Below, one piece after another: positions 1 to 10,448 of a DNA stretch of 64,000 nucleotides; the first letter of the stretch is position 1, and the number at the start of each line of letters is the position of its first letter. Origin of the DNA: Catelliglobosispora koreensis DSM 44566 (GTDB lineage: Bacteria > Actinomycetota > Actinomycetes > Mycobacteriales > Micromonosporaceae); assembly GCF_000379685.1 (NCBI RefSeq), contig NZ_KB903293.1, positions 93,774 to 157,773 of the forward strand, read 5' to 3'. Both the position numbers and the translations under genes were made by a program. The notes beneath the pieces were generated by a model. The model was not told the origin of the DNA. It saw only the letters and a list, made by a program, of their open reading frames with translations, and did not search any database.

Positions 1-51
1 ACTATCGGTAGTTGTGTCCTTGGCCATATCGCCTGGGCTTGACCTCGCGGT

Positions 52-1296
52 ATGGCTCCTAGCAGCATTCATGCAATGATCCGACCCCACATCTCCCGGC
101 GCCACGCGCTTACCGGGGGTATTGGCCTGGCCGCAGGAGGGCTACTCGCCGCCTGTTCCACGCCGACCGGAACCCCCGCGGCCCCAGCCCCCAAGGTCAC
201 GGCCCAGGCAGGCGTCAACGAACTTGTCGTCGGCGCCAACCTCGAGCTCACGGGCACCGGATCAACGTTCGGCAAGCTCCAGGAGCAAGCTCTGCTCATC
301 GCGGCCGCCGAGATCAACAGCACCGGCTTGCAGTTCGGTGACCGCCGCATCCCGGTTCGCTTGGTAATCAAGGACAACGGCGGCGTGCCCGCGAGCGCCA
401 GCCAGGTGACGCAGCAGTTGATCGACAAGGAAAAGGTCAGCGCCATCATCGGCGGCACCACGGTGGAAACCGGGCTGAGCATGCTCGCCGTCGCCGAACA
501 GCGCAAGGTCCCCCTGCTGTGCCTCGCCAGCGGCGACGACATCTCCGTCCCGCTGCCGCAGCGCAAGTTCATCTACAAGCTCGGGCCCAACTCCTCCGAC
601 GTGGCGACCGTGCTGGCCCGCGAGATCCGCCGGCTTGCGCTGCCCAGCGTCGCCCTGCTCGCGAGCCCCGACGGCCACGGCGAAGGCGGAACCAAAGCGC
701 TGCCGCGTGCCCTAGCCGCCGCCGGGATCACCCACACCACAACGGTCCGCCTGCCGCAGGCCACTCATTCGTTCGCAGACGCGGCGAAACAAATCAACGC
801 CTCCAAGGCCAAAGCCGTCGTGATCTGGGCTCAGGCACCCGTTAGCGCCGCCGCGGTGGCTGCTGTGCGGGCAGCTGGGTACACAGGCAAGATATTCCTC
901 GACCCGGGCGCCGGTGCTGACGAGACGCTCACGGGAGAAAACAGCGGGGCGGTCGACGGGACCTACATCGTGCACCCCACCGTCCTAAGTGGAGCGCCAC
1001 TGACCGCCACGACACCCTCCGGGCGGGCGGCACGAGACTTCATCTTCCGCTATATCCAGCAATACGGCACCTATAGCGGCTTCGCCCCGTACGCGGCGGA
1101 CGCGCTCAACCTGGTGGCCTTCGCCGCCAAGCGAGCCGCGCACGTCGACCCACAGCGGTTGCGTGGACGCCTGGAAGCCGGTGCGGTGGAAGGAATCGCG
1201 GGTGCTTACGCGTTCCAGCCCATCTCACACGGCGGCCTGGAGCCAGACGCGCTGGTGCTCTTCGTGGCCCGGCAAGGTGCTTGGATCCGGCTCTAG
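52..1296 (+). CDS. ABC transporter substrate-binding lipoprotein (LivJ/amino-acid class)
   Basis: Predicted extracytoplasmic ligand-capturing lipoprotein for an ABC importer of the branched-chain amino acid/amide class. The N-terminus has a twin-arginine-like SRRHAL, a short hydrophobic stretch and the lipobox LLAAC with the acylated Cys at residue 35. The mature part opens with VVGANLELTG, and a type I periplasmic-binding fold is expected from the 'IIGGTTVETGLSMLAVAEQ' and 'YAADALNLVAFA' segments. An ATG at 76 (MIRPHISRR) would give a more usual signal length and may be the true start. No permease or ATPase follows; the next gene is convergent 13 nt away. The ligand cannot be told from sequence, and partner genes may lie left of the window or elsewhere. 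Confidence 0.85.
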   Translation: MAPSSIHAMIRPHISRRHALTGGIGLAAGGLLAACSTPTGTPAAPAPKVTAQAGVNELVVGANLELTGTGSTFGKLQEQALLIAAAEINSTGLQFGDRRIPVRLVIKDNGGVPASASQVTQQLIDKEKVSAIIGGTTVETGLSMLAVAEQRKVPLLCLASGDDISVPLPQRKFIYKLGPNSSDVATVLAREIRRLALPSVALLASPDGHGEGGTKALPRALAAAGITHTTTVRLPQATHSFADAAKQINASKAKAVVIWAQAPVSAAAVAAVRAAGYTGKIFLDPGAGADETLTGENSGAVDGTYIVHPTVLSGAPLTATTPSGRAARDFIFRYIQQYGTYSGFAPYAADALNLVAFAAKRAAHVDPQRLRGRLEAGAVEGIAGAYAFQPISHGGLEPDALVLFVARQGAWIRL

Positions 1297-1309
1297 CAGC
1301 CGGATCCCC

Positions 1310-1891
1310 TCACGCCCCTACGCGCTGGCGCCGCATCGAAAGCACGTACTCCACAAGGGAAATCAGCACGTTCTTCGTTGATTCGCGGTTACGCGCGTCG
1401 CACGTCACGACCGGAACGTCATGTGAGATCGCCAAGGCGTCCCGCACGTCGTTGGGGTCGTGATACTGCATGCCGTCGAAGCAGTTGATCGCGATCAGAT
1501 ATGGCAGCTTGCGGTGCTCAAAGAAGTCGATCGCGGCGAAACAGTCGGCGAGACGCCGAGTGTCCACCATGACGACCGCACCAATCGCACCGCGCACCAG
1601 CTCATCCCACATGAACCAGAAGCGCGTCTGGCCCGGCGTTCCGAACAGGTAAAGGATCAGGTCACGATCGATCGAGATACGCCCAAAGTCCATGGCCACC
1701 GTAGTGGTGGTCTTGTTAGGAATCTGGCGCGTGTCGTCGACGCCGACACCCGCCGAAGTCATGATGGCTTCAGTGGTGAGCGGCGTGATCTCCGAAACAG
1801 AGCCCACCAACGTCGTCTTGCCGACGCCGAAGCCGCCGGCGATGACGATCTTCGCCGATGTCACCCGTCCCGTGTTGGGACGCTGTGACAT
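1310..1891 (-). CDS. cvnD: CvnD-type small GTPase of a conservon
   Basis: Ras-like/MglA-related GTP-binding protein, last gene of a four-gene conservon. The P-loop GGFGVGKTTLV is near residue 20, the switch region holds VAMDFGRI, and FGTPGQTRFWFMWDEL is the Walker B/G3 equivalent. The NKxD position is degenerate (INCFDG), as is common in this family. The start is chosen at ATG 1891, which has a GGAGG seven bases upstream and lies one base after the CvnC stop; an ATG at 1912 would overlap cvnC. Conservon GTPases are known in Streptomyces to act with a membrane kinase, a roadblock protein and a DUF742 protein in development and metabolism; the input here is unknown. Confidence 0.9.
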   Translation of the reverse strand: MSQRPNTGRVTSAKIVIAGGFGVGKTTLVGSVSEITPLTTEAIMTSAGVGVDDTRQIPNKTTTTVAMDFGRISIDRDLILYLFGTPGQTRFWFMWDELVRGAIGAVVMVDTRRLADCFAAIDFFEHRKLPYLIAINCFDGMQYHDPNDVRDALAISHDVPVVTCDARNRESTKNVLISLVEYVLSMRRQRVGA

Positions 1892-1892
1892 G

Positions 1893-2282
1893 TCAGAGCC
1901 TCCGAAGTCCACTCAGCACCCTCTCAAGCAGTTCTGTACCGACAGAATCGTTGCTATCGAACGATGTCGGCTCGTACACCGCGACCAGGCCATCGGCCGC
2001 CATGTCGGCGATCAGCACACGTGCCACGCCGAGCGGCAGCTTCATCCTGGCCGCGATCTCCGCGAGCGACTGCACTTTGCCATCGCAAAGCGTGGCGATG
2101 TGCTGATGTTCGCGGCCGTGCCCGCCACGGTTGCCGGTGCTCGCGTCCCGGCCCCGCACCGTCGTCTCTACCAGTGCTTCGATCGCGATCTCCAGCCGGG
2201 GCCGGGTGCGACCGCGGGTAACGGCGTATGGCCGGACCAGAGCCCCGGTCGGCTCTTCCCTATCTGGCAACGTCGCCGTCAC
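1893..2282 (-). CDS. cvnC: CvnC-type DUF742 protein
   Basis: Small cytosolic DUF742 protein of 129 aa, the third conservon component. Visible family features are the N-terminal VRPYAVTRGRTRP, a winged-helix-like middle (IATLCDGKVQSLAEIAARM, then LPLGVARVLIADM), and a C-terminal VLERVLSGLRRL. The winged-helix resemblance suggests a DNA- or protein-binding module, but DNA binding has not generally been shown for the family. It lies 42 bp downstream of cvnB and 1 bp upstream of cvnD, so all four proteins are probably made from one mRNA. Confidence 0.9.
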   Translation of the reverse strand: MTATLPDREEPTGALVRPYAVTRGRTRPRLEIAIEALVETTVRGRDASTGNRGGHGREHQHIATLCDGKVQSLAEIAARMKLPLGVARVLIADMAADGLVAVYEPTSFDSNDSVGTELLERVLSGLRRL

Positions 2283-2324
2283 CCCCTCTCCCTACCAGTG
2301 GTGTCCGAAGTGGACAACTGCCGG

Positions 2325-2729
2325 TTAACCAATCACCCCAGCGGCGCTGCGGGGCGCCGGGGTCAGGGCGTCGCCCACCCGGTCAACCAGCAAAGCCATT
2401 TCGTAGCCGACCTGCCCGACATCGCAGCTACGCGACGCGAGCACACCGAACGACGAACCGTCCGAAATGGACATGAGGAACAGGAAACCGTTGTCCATCT
2501 CCACGACGGTCTGCAGCACGGCTCCGCCTTCGAAGCAGCGAGCCGCACCCTGGGTGAGGCTCACCAGCCCGGAAGCGATGGCGGCGAGCTGATCAGCCCG
2601 GTCCCGGGGTAGATCCCGGGACGAAGCGAGCAGCAGGCCGTCGGCCGAAACCGCGACCGCGTGGGCGACCCCGGGCACCCGGTCGGCGAAGTTGGCCAAG
2701 AGCCAACCAAGATCCTGCGCTGTGGTCAT
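2325..2729 (-). CDS. cvnB: CvnB-type roadblock/LC7 protein
   Basis: Roadblock/LC7-domain protein of 134 aa. The sequence runs [20 protein letters not shown], then [20 protein letters not shown] and [13 protein letters not shown], the standard order for this family. Roadblock proteins usually bind Ras-like GTPases and modulate their nucleotide state, so the partner is presumably the CvnD GTPase encoded two genes on. Its ATG overlaps the cvnA stop by 4 nt (ATGA), implying translational coupling with the kinase. Confidence 0.92.
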   Translation of the reverse strand: MTTAQDLGWLLANFADRVPGVAHAVAVSADGLLLASSRDLPRDRADQLAAIASGLVSLTQGAARCFEGGAVLQTVVEMDNGFLFLMSISDGSSFGVLASRSCDVGQVGYEMALLVDRVGDALTPAPRSAAGVIG

Positions 2730-5700
2730 CCCTCGTGCTCCTTGCCGTTCTGGCCTCCGGCCTCGGTAGAGCCCGGATTCTGATCGTCTTTGTGCTGTGT
2801 CCGTCCACGCTGGACACCGCGGTGATAGGCGGACAGGAGCCCGCGCACACCTTCTGGCGACCGGCGCTGCACGCTGGTAGTGGCCTTGTCGACGCCACCG
2901 GGCACAAGCTGTGCCATCGGCGTGCGCTTTGGCAGTCCAGCCATGGTCGTCTCTTCCGGCTCCTCGTTGACCGAGGCGGCCGCGGTCGCCGCGGCCCAGC
3001 CTGCGTCAGCGGCAGTCTGCCACGTGGGCCTGTAGGCGGCGGGCACTCCTTCGCCCTGCCCCATCCGCCCGGCTCCCGCCTGCGCTGTCACCATCTCGTC
3101 CCTCGTGCTCGGTGCCTCACCGTTGGCCCCGCCTACCGGGGTCCCGCCGTTAGTGCGGGAGCCGACAGCCGGGAACTGTGCGGTGATCGTAAGGTCTGGC
3201 GCACCGTATTCGGGAGTGGATGTCCCGCCATCGTCGACAGCCGTCCGGCGGGTGCTGAACCACGCCGACTCCAGCTCCCGGAAGATCGGGAGTTCCATCG
3301 TCTCGTCAGCGTACGGAATGTGCTGCGGGACAACGGGTTGCTGCGACTGCGACGGACGCTCTTCAGCGACCGGCGGCCAGATCGGCGGAGCGGCACCCAT
3401 CGGCACTTCGTGCCTGGGCGGCGATGACACCGGAACAGCCGAGACCGGAACAGCCGAAATGGGCAGGCTGCTGGCCGGAGGGGCCGAATACGGTGCCAGG
3501 CGGTCGTAGGCGTGTTCCTCCGGCGGGGTCTGCCGGGGGATCTGTGAGCCGTAGAAGCTCGCGGGGCGGCCACCTGCGGCCAGTTCCGCGTCGACCGTAC
3601 GGCGGGGCAGCGGATCGTTTGCGCCACCTTCGTTTGACCCGGCACCGGTCAGGTCTGACCACGCGGGCATGCCTGCTCGGCTGGGCGGGGCCGGAACCGG
3701 GGCTGGCATAGGCGGTGGAGTGACCGCTGGCGGCGCGGCGAAGGGGTTCGGCGTCGGGGCGTCAAAGCCACGCGGCGAACCGCTTTCCAGCGCGAGCGGA
3801 GCACCAAACGTGTTGCGTGGTGGCACAGCTGGCTGCCGCTGCGGCTCGATCGCGCTCGGCTCACGCGACGGCGCACCGGCGCGGCCGGAAAGCGCCCGTG
3901 GGACAAGCACCGCGGTCGGCAGCGTGACGTCGGCGATCACGCCACGCTCGGCTGACGAACGCAGCTCCACCTTGACGCCATGCCGGGCGGCCAGACGGGC
4001 GACCACGACGAGACCCATCATCCGGGACACGGCCACGTCCACCATCGGCGGCGTCGCGAGCCGCTCGTTGATGTCGGCGAGCATGTCCGGCTGGATGCCG
4101 ATGCCGTGGTCTTCGACGTAAAGCACGGCACGGTCACCCACGCGGCGGGCCTCGACCATGACGCTCGAGTCCGGCGGGGAGAACGCGGTCGCGTTATCGA
4201 ACAGCTCGGCGATCAGGTGCACGAGGTCGTTAACCGCGTGCGCGGCGACCTCGATGTCGCGGTCGACCACACCGAACTCGATGCGCGTGTAGTGCTCCAC
4301 TTCGGACTGTGCGGCACGGAGCACGTCGAGCAGGGCCGCCGGCTCGCGCTGCACACGGGTGGAGTCGGCACCGGCGAGCACCAGAAGGTTTTCGTCGTTA
4401 CGCCGCATTCGAGTGGCCAGGTGGTCGAGCTGGAAGAGCTCGGCCAGACGATCGGGGTCTTCTTCACCACGCTCTAGCCGGTCGAGGTGACCGATGAGCC
4501 GGTCGACCAGGATCTGCGAACGGCGGGCGAGGTTGACGAACATGGTCGCGACGGAGGATCGCAGGGCGGCCTGCTCGGCCGCGGTGCGGACCGCTTCCAA
4601 GTGGACCGCGTTGAACGCCTCGGTCACCTGGCCAAATTCGTCCTTGCTGCGCACCGGCAGCGGTTCAGCGATCTGGTTCGCGACTTGGGCCGGCGACAGC
4701 TGTGACGACAGCGCCGGGTCACGCAGCCGGGCCACGGCCTGGGGCAGACCGTATTGGGCGATCGTGAGCGCGCCTTGGCGCAGCTCGCGCAGCGAGCGAG
4801 CCATGGAGCGGGCGACGAGCCACGCTGACAGGATGGCGACGATGAGCATGAGGCCGACGAGCGAGCTCTGGATGAGGATTCGCGAGGTGACATCGTTACG
4901 CACCGCGAGCGCGGCGGTCTCGACCTTGGCGTCGAGGTATTTCTCGACGTTACGCACCTGGTTCGCATGGTCCTTCATGGCGAGGTCCCACTCGGCCGCG
5001 CTGAAGTCGGTCGTGATGGGGGCACCGCCGCCGAGCGACTCGATCTTGCCCTGGTAGCTGGTGGACTTCCGCAGCGGCGGACCGGTGACGGCGCTCTTGT
5101 AGTAGTCCACATCTGTTGACAGAGCCACGGACTCGAACGCCCGGTAGGTCTGGTCCTGGCCGACGAGGGCCGACAGGAAGCTCTTGTTGATTTCGGGGGT
5201 CATCTCGCCCGCGTCGAACGCCCGCAGCACCACGATGCGTTCCTCGGCGAGGAATTCCTTGCCTGCGGCGATAGCGGCCGCGGCACGAAGGCCATCACCA
5301 AGGTCACCACTACCGGCGGACTGCGCCGCCCGGTCCCGGATCTCAAGCAAGTCGCGGATAAGCACCTGATAGGGCGGCGAAACGTCAGACAGCTTGACCT
5401 TCAGCTCACCGACCTGCTGGCGCACGGTCTGGAGCCGGCTCAGGCTGTTGTCGATGCGGGTCAACAGGTCGCGCATGCCCGGGTCAGCGTCGCGGAGAGC
5501 GTTGCGCTGCTGGGTGTATTCCAGCGCGGCGGCGTCCACCGCACGGCCAGCTTCTTCGAAGGCGGCCCTAGGCGCCTTGCGCTGGTCTTCGTTGTCGGCG
5601 GCGAGGGTTTGTACCGCGCCAGCCCGTTCGTTCTGTAGCGCGTCGACCAGGGTTCCCGACTCTTTCACCAGCTGAGACAGCACGCGAATGCGGTCTGCAC

Positions 5701-5878
5701 CGGTGTACGTATCCAGATTGTCCACCAAACCGTTGGTTCCAATAACCAGCGTGGCAAGAACTGGCGGGATCATGATCAGGCCAAGTTTGGCCCAGATCGG
5801 CATATCCCTGAGCCGGCCGAATGGCCGCCGGAGACGCGAAAGGAAGCCATTCGATGGCTTTCCAGACCGCTTGCTCAC
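2726..5878 (-). CDS. cvnA: CvnA: nitrate/sulfonate-sensing (NIT) sensor histidine kinase
   Basis: Membrane sensor kinase of about 1050 aa that opens the conservon. After a basic N-terminus come TM1 (about residues 28-48), a long extracytoplasmic NIT-type helical domain (about 60-335), TM2 (about 340-357), a HAMP-like segment, a helical dimerisation region with no classical H-box His, and a HATPase_c domain with the N box [12 protein letters not shown] and G box DHGIGI. The last 380 residues are low-complexity Pro/Ala/Ser-rich linker. The start is taken as GTG 5878, preceded by AGGAGAGGG; a GTG/ATG at 5911 adds 11 residues without a better ribosome site. The lack of a plain phospho-acceptor His is usual for conservon kinases, which may signal without phosphotransfer. 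Confidence 0.9.
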   Translation of the reverse strand: MSKRSGKPSNGFLSRLRRPFGRLRDMPIWAKLGLIMIPPVLATLVIGTNGLVDNLDTYTGADRIRVLSQLVKESGTLVDALQNERAGAVQTLAADNEDQRKAPRAAFEEAGRAVDAAALEYTQQRNALRDADPGMRDLLTRIDNSLSRLQTVRQQVGELKVKLSDVSPPYQVLIRDLLEIRDRAAQSAGSGDLGDGLRAAAAIAAGKEFLAEERIVVLRAFDAGEMTPEINKSFLSALVGQDQTYRAFESVALSTDVDYYKSAVTGPPLRKSTSYQGKIESLGGGAPITTDFSAAEWDLAMKDHANQVRNVEKYLDAKVETAALAVRNDVTSRILIQSSLVGLMLIVAILSAWLVARSMARSLRELRQGALTIAQYGLPQAVARLRDPALSSQLSPAQVANQIAEPLPVRSKDEFGQVTEAFNAVHLEAVRTAAEQAALRSSVATMFVNLARRSQILVDRLIGHLDRLERGEEDPDRLAELFQLDHLATRMRRNDENLLVLAGADSTRVQREPAALLDVLRAAQSEVEHYTRIEFGVVDRDIEVAAHAVNDLVHLIAELFDNATAFSPPDSSVMVEARRVGDRAVLYVEDHGIGIQPDMLADINERLATPPMVDVAVSRMMGLVVVARLAARHGVKVELRSSAERGVIADVTLPTAVLVPRALSGRAGAPSREPSAIEPQRQPAVPPRNTFGAPLALESGSPRGFDAPTPNPFAAPPAVTPPPMPAPVPAPPSRAGMPAWSDLTGAGSNEGGANDPLPRRTVDAELAAGGRPASFYGSQIPRQTPPEEHAYDRLAPYSAPPASSLPISAVPVSAVPVSSPPRHEVPMGAAPPIWPPVAEERPSQSQQPVVPQHIPYADETMELPIFRELESAWFSTRRTAVDDGGTSTPEYGAPDLTITAQFPAVGSRTNGGTPVGGANGEAPSTRDEMVTAQAGAGRMGQGEGVPAAYRPTWQTAADAGWAAATAAASVNEEPEETTMAGLPKRTPMAQLVPGGVDKATTSVQRRSPEGVRGLLSAYHRGVQRGRTQHKDDQNPGSTEAGGQNGKEHEG

Positions 5879-6056
5879 GTCACCGCCCTCTCCTGTTGGT
5901 GCCAAAGGCAACGCACATCATCCGGCCCTGCAAAGGTCGGACCCCGAGATTCCATCACGCCCTTAGCAAAGAAGAAAGCCCAGGTTGTTTCTGGCAACCA
6001 GGCCAATGGGATGCTCATGGGGATACAGCCCAATGTCGTCAGTGGAGCTACTCACA

Positions 6057-6665
6057 GTGAGCGTCCAAAATGCCCGAGTTATTCTTCTTGCCGGACCTTC
6101 CGGTTCCGGGAAGTCCTACGTAGCTCGGCGAACCGGGCTACCAGTGCTTTGTCTTGACGATTTCTACAAAGACGGCACCGACCCTACCTTGCCTCAAGCG
6201 CAGGGCATCGTGGACTGGGAGTCCCCCGAAAGCTGGAATGCGGAGGCCGCGATAGCGGCGATTGCCGAATTGTCCGCCTCTGGTCAGGCACTGATCCCTG
6301 TCTACGACATCGGCCAAAGCGCTCGAGTAGCTGATCGGCTATTCGCCATCGACGATCAGTCAATGTTCGTCGCCGAAGGGATATTTGCCGCCGAGCTCGT
6401 GACACGGTGCGCTGAGCTGGGACTTCTTGCTGACGCGATAGCCCTGAAACGGCCCCGTACCGTTACTTTCACCCGCCGGCTGGTCCGCGATCTTGCCGAA
6501 CACCGCAAGGCGCCGTCTGTCCTATTTAGACGTGGGATCCGCCTGTTCCGGGAGGACCCCACGGTACTCGGACGCGCCTACCTGCTCGGTTGCCGCCCGA
6601 TGTCGGCCCGCAAGATCTGGGCTCGCGTCGAAAGCCTTAAATCAGCTTCGCGTACGCGGGCTTAA
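6057..6665 (+). CDS. P-loop NTPase, uridine kinase-like
   Basis: Cytosolic P-loop protein of about 202 aa resembling uridine kinase/phosphoribulokinase-type NTPases. Walker A is [13 protein letters not shown], followed by [16 protein letters not shown], which matches the 'DDFY' substrate segment of uridine kinases, and [11 protein letters not shown] later [11 protein letters not shown] and the basic [16 protein letters not shown] resemble the lid region. The start is uncertain: GTG 6057 lies directly before the domain, ATG 6033 and ATG 5985 are alternatives. It is divergent from the conservon and convergent with adenosine deaminase, overlapping it by 29 nt. Uridine kinase activity would suit the nearby nucleoside salvage genes, but this is inference. 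Confidence 0.75.
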   Translation: MSVQNARVILLAGPSGSGKSYVARRTGLPVLCLDDFYKDGTDPTLPQAQGIVDWESPESWNAEAAIAAIAELSASGQALIPVYDIGQSARVADRLFAIDDQSMFVAEGIFAAELVTRCAELGLLADAIALKRPRTVTFTRRLVRDLAEHRKAPSVLFRRGIRLFREDPTVLGRAYLLGCRPMSARKIWARVESLKSASRTRA

Positions 6666-7701
6666 TGACCTCGTTGATGATCGCCAACCGCTCGTCGAAC
6701 GGGATGAACGCGCTCTTCATGGCATTGATCGTGAACCACTGCAGCTCGGCCCAGCCCCAGCCGAACGCCTCGCTGAGCAGGAACATCTCGCGGGACATAG
6801 ATGTGCCGCTCATCAGCCGGTTGTCCGTGTTGACGGTAACCCGGAAGCGCAGGTCACGCAGCATCTTGATGGGGTGAGCGGCGATCGAGGCGGCCGCTCC
6901 CGTTTGCACATTCGACGACGGGCACAGCTCCAGCGGAATCCGCTTGTCCCGGACATAAGCCGCGAGCCGGCCCAGCTTTCCTTCGCTGGAAATGTCGTCG
7001 ACGATCCGCACTCCGTGACCGAGACGGTCCGCTCCGCACCACTGGATCGCTTCCCAGATGGACGGCAAGCCAAAGGCCTCACCAGCGTGAATGGTGAAGT
7101 GGAAGTTCTCCCGCTGGAGGTATTCAAAGGCATCGAGGTGCCTGGTGGGCGGATAGCCCGCCTCAGCTCCTGCGATGTCGAAGCCCACGACACCTTCGTC
7201 GCGGTAAGCGATGGACAGCTCGGCGATCTCCATCGAGCGGGCGGCGTGACGCATCGCGGTGAGAAGTGTGCCAATTCTGATCGGCGTGCCCTTGTCGCGA
7301 GCGATAGCGGAGCCCTCGTCGAAACCGGCCTGCACCGCCTCGACCACCTGCGAGAGGGTCAGTCCCTGGGTCAGGTGCTGCTCCGGGGCGTAACGCACCT
7401 CGGCGTAGACGACACCGTCGGCCGCGAGATCCTGGGCGCACTCGGAGGCCACGCGGCGTAACGACGCCTCGGTCTGCATCACCGCAACGGTGTGCGCGAA
7501 TGTCTCCAGATAGCGCTCAAGCGAACCGGAATCGGCCGCTTCGACAAACCAAGCGCCCAGGGCCGCGGGATCGCTCGCCGGCAAAGAATGCCCGATCTCC
7601 TGCGCCAGCTCCACGATCGTCGCCGGGCGCAGCCCGCCATCGAGGTGATCGTGCAGAAGTGCCTTCGGGGCCCGCGTGATTTCATCCAAGCTCAGGGTCA
7701 C
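6637..7701 (-). CDS. add: Adenosine deaminase
   Basis: Zinc-dependent deamination of adenosine/deoxyadenosine to inosine in purine salvage. Signature segments are [14 protein letters not shown] (metal-binding HxH), [26 protein letters not shown] and [12 protein letters not shown], in the correct order for a full-length enzyme of 354 aa. The start is placed at GTG 7701, 11 residues before RAPKALLHD as in relatives; the reading frame runs open to 7815 but that part overlaps the divergent methyltransferase. Only 18 bp separate the two divergent starts, and no good ribosome site precedes GTG 7701, so translation may be leaderless. It sits beside the BMP importer, cdd and deoA, and fits a nucleoside catabolism cluster. 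Confidence 0.93.
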   Translation of the reverse strand: MTLSLDEITRAPKALLHDHLDGGLRPATIVELAQEIGHSLPASDPAALGAWFVEAADSGSLERYLETFAHTVAVMQTEASLRRVASECAQDLAADGVVYAEVRYAPEQHLTQGLTLSQVVEAVQAGFDEGSAIARDKGTPIRIGTLLTAMRHAARSMEIAELSIAYRDEGVVGFDIAGAEAGYPPTRHLDAFEYLQRENFHFTIHAGEAFGLPSIWEAIQWCGADRLGHGVRIVDDISSEGKLGRLAAYVRDKRIPLELCPSSNVQTGAAASIAAHPIKMLRDLRFRVTVNTDNRLMSGTSMSREMFLLSEAFGWGWAELQWFTINAMKSAFIPFDERLAIINEVIKPAYAKLI

Positions 7702-7719
7702 ATCAAGGAAGATAGCGCT

Positions 7720-8550
7720 GTGCTGACCGACCAGATGATCGCCGCGCTGCGCTGCCCCCTGTGCCGTCAGCCACTGCGCGCCGGGCCATCGGTCCTGACC
7801 TGCGCCGGCGGCCACAGCTTCGATCTGGCAAGACAGGGATATGCCCTATTGGGTACCGGTAAAGCACTCCCCCTGGGTGACACCGCACCCATGGTCGAAG
7901 CAAGGGCGGCGTTCTTCGCGACGGGTCACTTCGATCCGCTGATGCGAGCGGTCGCGCAAAAGGCGTCCGGCGACCTGATCGTGGACCTCGGGGCAGGCCC
8001 GGGCACTTACCTAGCGCACGTGCTGGAAAGGCTGCCGCACGCGCAAGGCGTCGCGTTTGACGTCAGCAAACCGGCCCTGAAACGGGCCGCCAAGGCACAT
8101 CCACGCCTGGGAGCGGTCGGCGCTGACACGTGGGGTGAACTTCCGTTGCGGGACAACAGCATTGACACCGTGCTCAACATCTTCGCCCCACGCAACGGGC
8201 CGCAGATGCACCGTGTGCTCAAGCCAGACGGCCAGCTGATCGTGGTCACACCCGAGCCAGGGCACCTGGCTGAGCTGCGCGATCAGCTCGGTCTGCTCAA
8301 AGTGGACGAAAGCAAACCAGCCCGCGTGGCCGCGACGCTAAGCGAGTTTTCCGAGGCCAGCCGGGAGGTGCTGACCTGGGAAATGGAGCTAACGGCCGCT
8401 CAAGCCACGGCGATTGTCCACATGGGACCCAACGCTTTTCACGCCGCTGGCACGGCTGACGCGATGCGGGTGACCGCGAGCGTGGCCGTGACTACGTGGA
8501 CAGGTCGACTTCTTCCCACCCCGGCGGATCGTCATGATTCGGCCCGCTGA
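7720..8550 (+). CDS. RlmA-like 23S rRNA (guanine-N1) methyltransferase
   Basis: SAM-dependent methyltransferase with an N-terminal zinc ribbon, [10 protein letters not shown] followed by [19 protein letters not shown], which is diagnostic of the RlmA(I)/RlmA(II) family that methylates G745/G748 of 23S rRNA (TlrB-type members confer tylosin resistance). The SAM site is [16 protein letters not shown], and [32 protein letters not shown] is split here as the typical C-terminal core. The GTG 7720 start has AAGGAAG 8 nt upstream. Its last 59 nt overlap the convergent DUF4272 gene. Whether it targets G745 or G748, or has a resistance role, cannot be decided from sequence. Confidence 0.88.
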   Translation: MLTDQMIAALRCPLCRQPLRAGPSVLTCAGGHSFDLARQGYALLGTGKALPLGDTAPMVEARAAFFATGHFDPLMRAVAQKASGDLIVDLGAGPGTYLAHVLERLPHAQGVAFDVSKPALKRAAKAHPRLGAVGADTWGELPLRDNSIDTVLNIFAPRNGPQMHRVLKPDGQLIVVTPEPGHLAELRDQLGLLKVDESKPARVAATLSEFSEASREVLTWEMELTAAQATAIVHMGPNAFHAAGTADAMRVTASVAVTTWTGRLLPTPADRHDSAR

Positions 8551-9160
8551 ACACACAGGCCCACTCCAGCGCCCAGCGGCGCTGACCGATCGCGTTGGCG
8601 TCAATGACCCCGGGCAGTTCGCCCTCAAGCTTCAGGTAGCCGTAGTCCAGGCAGTAGTGCAGGTCGAGCGCGGCGGCCACAACGGCGGGGTCTCTAGGCG
8701 CGGGAAGCGACCGTGCCTGCCACTGAGCGAAGGTCTCGCCAGCTTCGAGGTCCGGCATGATCTGCGCCAGGGATTGCACCGGCCCGAGCGGGTCCAGCAC
8801 GTGAATCAATCCTAAGATCCAGGCCAGTCCCGCGATCGCGTCCAGGTGCAGGATGAACGACCGCCGGTCACCGATCTCCTCGGTGATCCACGCCCACTCC
8901 GGTTCGGTGACATCGGGGGTGAGGTCGTTGTCTTCCAGCCATTTGACGGCCAGTTCCGGCGGCATGCCGAAGGCTCGTTCCAAAATCACGTAAAGGATCG
9001 CGGCTCGCCGCTCCAGCTCGATCGTCGGGCGCAGGTCCACGAGGTCACCCGGATCCCAGACGAACGGATAGTTCTCTGGCGGCACGGGCAACCCGACGCG
9101 CGTGACTTCTTGCAAGCTGGCAACGCGCACGGCAACGGGATCGGGGGCAGCGATAGGCAT
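8492..9160 (-). CDS. DUF4272 domain protein
   Basis: Cytosolic 222-aa protein matching the DUF4272 pattern as I know it: a leading ELERRAAILYVILERAFG helix, an acidic middle with WITEEIGDRRSFILHLDAI, a hydrophobic GLAWILGLIHVLDPLG, and a Cys/Trp-rich end ([27 protein letters not shown]). The function of the family is unknown. It lies 10 bp downstream of deoA on the same strand and probably rides on the nucleoside operon, with its 3' end overlapping the convergent methyltransferase by 59 nt. Confidence 0.75.
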   Translation of the reverse strand: MPIAAPDPVAVRVASLQEVTRVGLPVPPENYPFVWDPGDLVDLRPTIELERRAAILYVILERAFGMPPELAVKWLEDNDLTPDVTEPEWAWITEEIGDRRSFILHLDAIAGLAWILGLIHVLDPLGPVQSLAQIMPDLEAGETFAQWQARSLPAPRDPAVVAAALDLHYCLDYGYLKLEGELPGVIDANAIGQRRWALEWACVFSGPNHDDPPGWEEVDLST

Positions 9161-9170
9161 GTCGGGCCGG

Positions 9171-10448
9171 CTAACCGATCCGGTCGATGATCAGCGGAAC
9201 CGCCGGGCGCGGCAGGCTCTCGATGGTGAACGCGGGTGTCGCCGTCTCCAGCGCCGAGGCGATCCGGCCTGGTTCGTCAGTGCGCAACTCGGCCAGCACG
9301 TCGCCCGGGCTCACGCGGTCGCCCGGCTTCTTGTGCAGCACTACGCCCGCGGCGAAGCTCACCGGGTCTTCCTTACGTGCCCGGCCCGCCCCAAGGCGCC
9401 ACGCCGCTAGGCCGATGCCCATAGCGTCCACAGCGGACACGACACCACCCTGCGTGGCGCGCAAGACCTCGACCTCTTTCGCGGCCGCCATCGGAGCGTC
9501 CGGATCACCGTCCTGAGCACGAATCATCTCCCGCCACGTGTCCATCGCCTGACCCGACGCCAAAACCGCCTCAGGGTCCACATCAGACAGTCCAGCGGCG
9601 TCCAGCATTTCGCGGGCCAGCGCGAGCGTCAGCTCGACCACGTCAGCCGGGCCACCACCGGCGAGCACTTCGAGGGACTCCTGCACCTCGATGGCGTTGC
9701 CGACGGTCAGCCCCAAGGGCGTGTTCATATCGGTGAGCAAGGCGACGGTGTTGACCCCGTGCGCCCGCCCCAGCTCGACCATCGTGCGCGCGAGCTCTCG
9801 CGCGTCGTCACTGGACTTCATGAACGCCCCGGTGCCGACTTTGACATCGAGGACTAAGGCCCCAGTACCCTCAGCGATTTTCTTGCTCATGATGGAGCTG
9901 GCGATCAGCGGAATGGCCTCAACCGTTCCCGTGACGTCCCGCAAGGCGTAGAGCTTGCGGTCAGCGGGCGCGAGCCCTTCGCCCGCTTGACAAATCACGG
10001 CACCGACGGTGCTGAGCTGCTCGACGAACTCCACATTGGACAGTGCCGCCCGCCAGCCGGGAATGGACTCCAGCTTGTCGAGTGTCCCGCCGGTGTGCCC
10101 GAGGCCCCGGCCACTCAATTGCGGCACGGCCGCCCCGCACGCCGCCACCAAAGGCGTGAGCGGCAACGTGATCTTATCGCCCACACCACCTGTGGAGTGC
10201 TTGTCGACCGTGGGCCGCGTGACGGCGGACAGATCGAGCCGCTCCCCCGAAGCGATCATCGCGGCGGTCCAGCGGGCGATCTCGCGATCGTCCATGCCCC
10301 GCAACAGAATCGCCATCGCCAGGGCAGACATCTGCTCGTCGGCGACCACGCCCTTGGTGTAGGCGTCGAGCACCCAGTCGATCTGAGCGTCCGAAAGCGT
10401 GCCGCCATCCCGCTTGGTGCGAATGACATCTACAGCATTAATGCTCAT
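9171..10448 (-). CDS. deoA: Thymidine/pyrimidine-nucleoside phosphorylase
   Basis: Phosphorolysis of thymidine, deoxyuridine or uridine to base plus (deoxy)ribose 1-phosphate. The family signature region is present: VDKHSTGGVGDKITLPL, then SGRGLGHTGGTLDKLESIPG, followed by IASSIMSKKIAEGTGALVLD and the C-terminal VLHKKPGDRVSPGDVLAEL domain. Length 425 aa is normal. ATG 10448 is used; the frame is open to 10610 but that part overlaps cdd. The first 11 nt overlap the end of cdd, so the two are translationally coupled. With cytidine deaminase upstream, the pair converts cytidine to uracil plus sugar phosphate. Confidence 0.95.
   Translation of the reverse strand: MSINAVDVIRTKRDGGTLSDAQIDWVLDAYTKGVVADEQMSALAMAILLRGMDDREIARWTAAMIASGERLDLSAVTRPTVDKHSTGGVGDKITLPLTPLVAACGAAVPQLSGRGLGHTGGTLDKLESIPGWRAALSNVEFVEQLSTVGAVICQAGEGLAPADRKLYALRDVTGTVEAIPLIASSIMSKKIAEGTGALVLDVKVGTGAFMKSSDDARELARTMVELGRAHGVNTVALLTDMNTPLGLTVGNAIEVQESLEVLAGGGPADVVELTLALAREMLDAAGLSDVDPEAVLASGQAMDTWREMIRAQDGDPDAPMAAAKEVEVLRATQGGVVSAVDAMGIGLAAWRLGAGRARKEDPVSFAAGVVLHKKPGDRVSPGDVLAELRTDEPGRIASALETATPAFTIESLPRPAVPLIIDRIG

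Noticed and set aside
6493-7461. Plus-strand frame of 322 codons
   Set aside because: Antisense to adenosine deaminase, whose catalytic motifs fix the reading strand.
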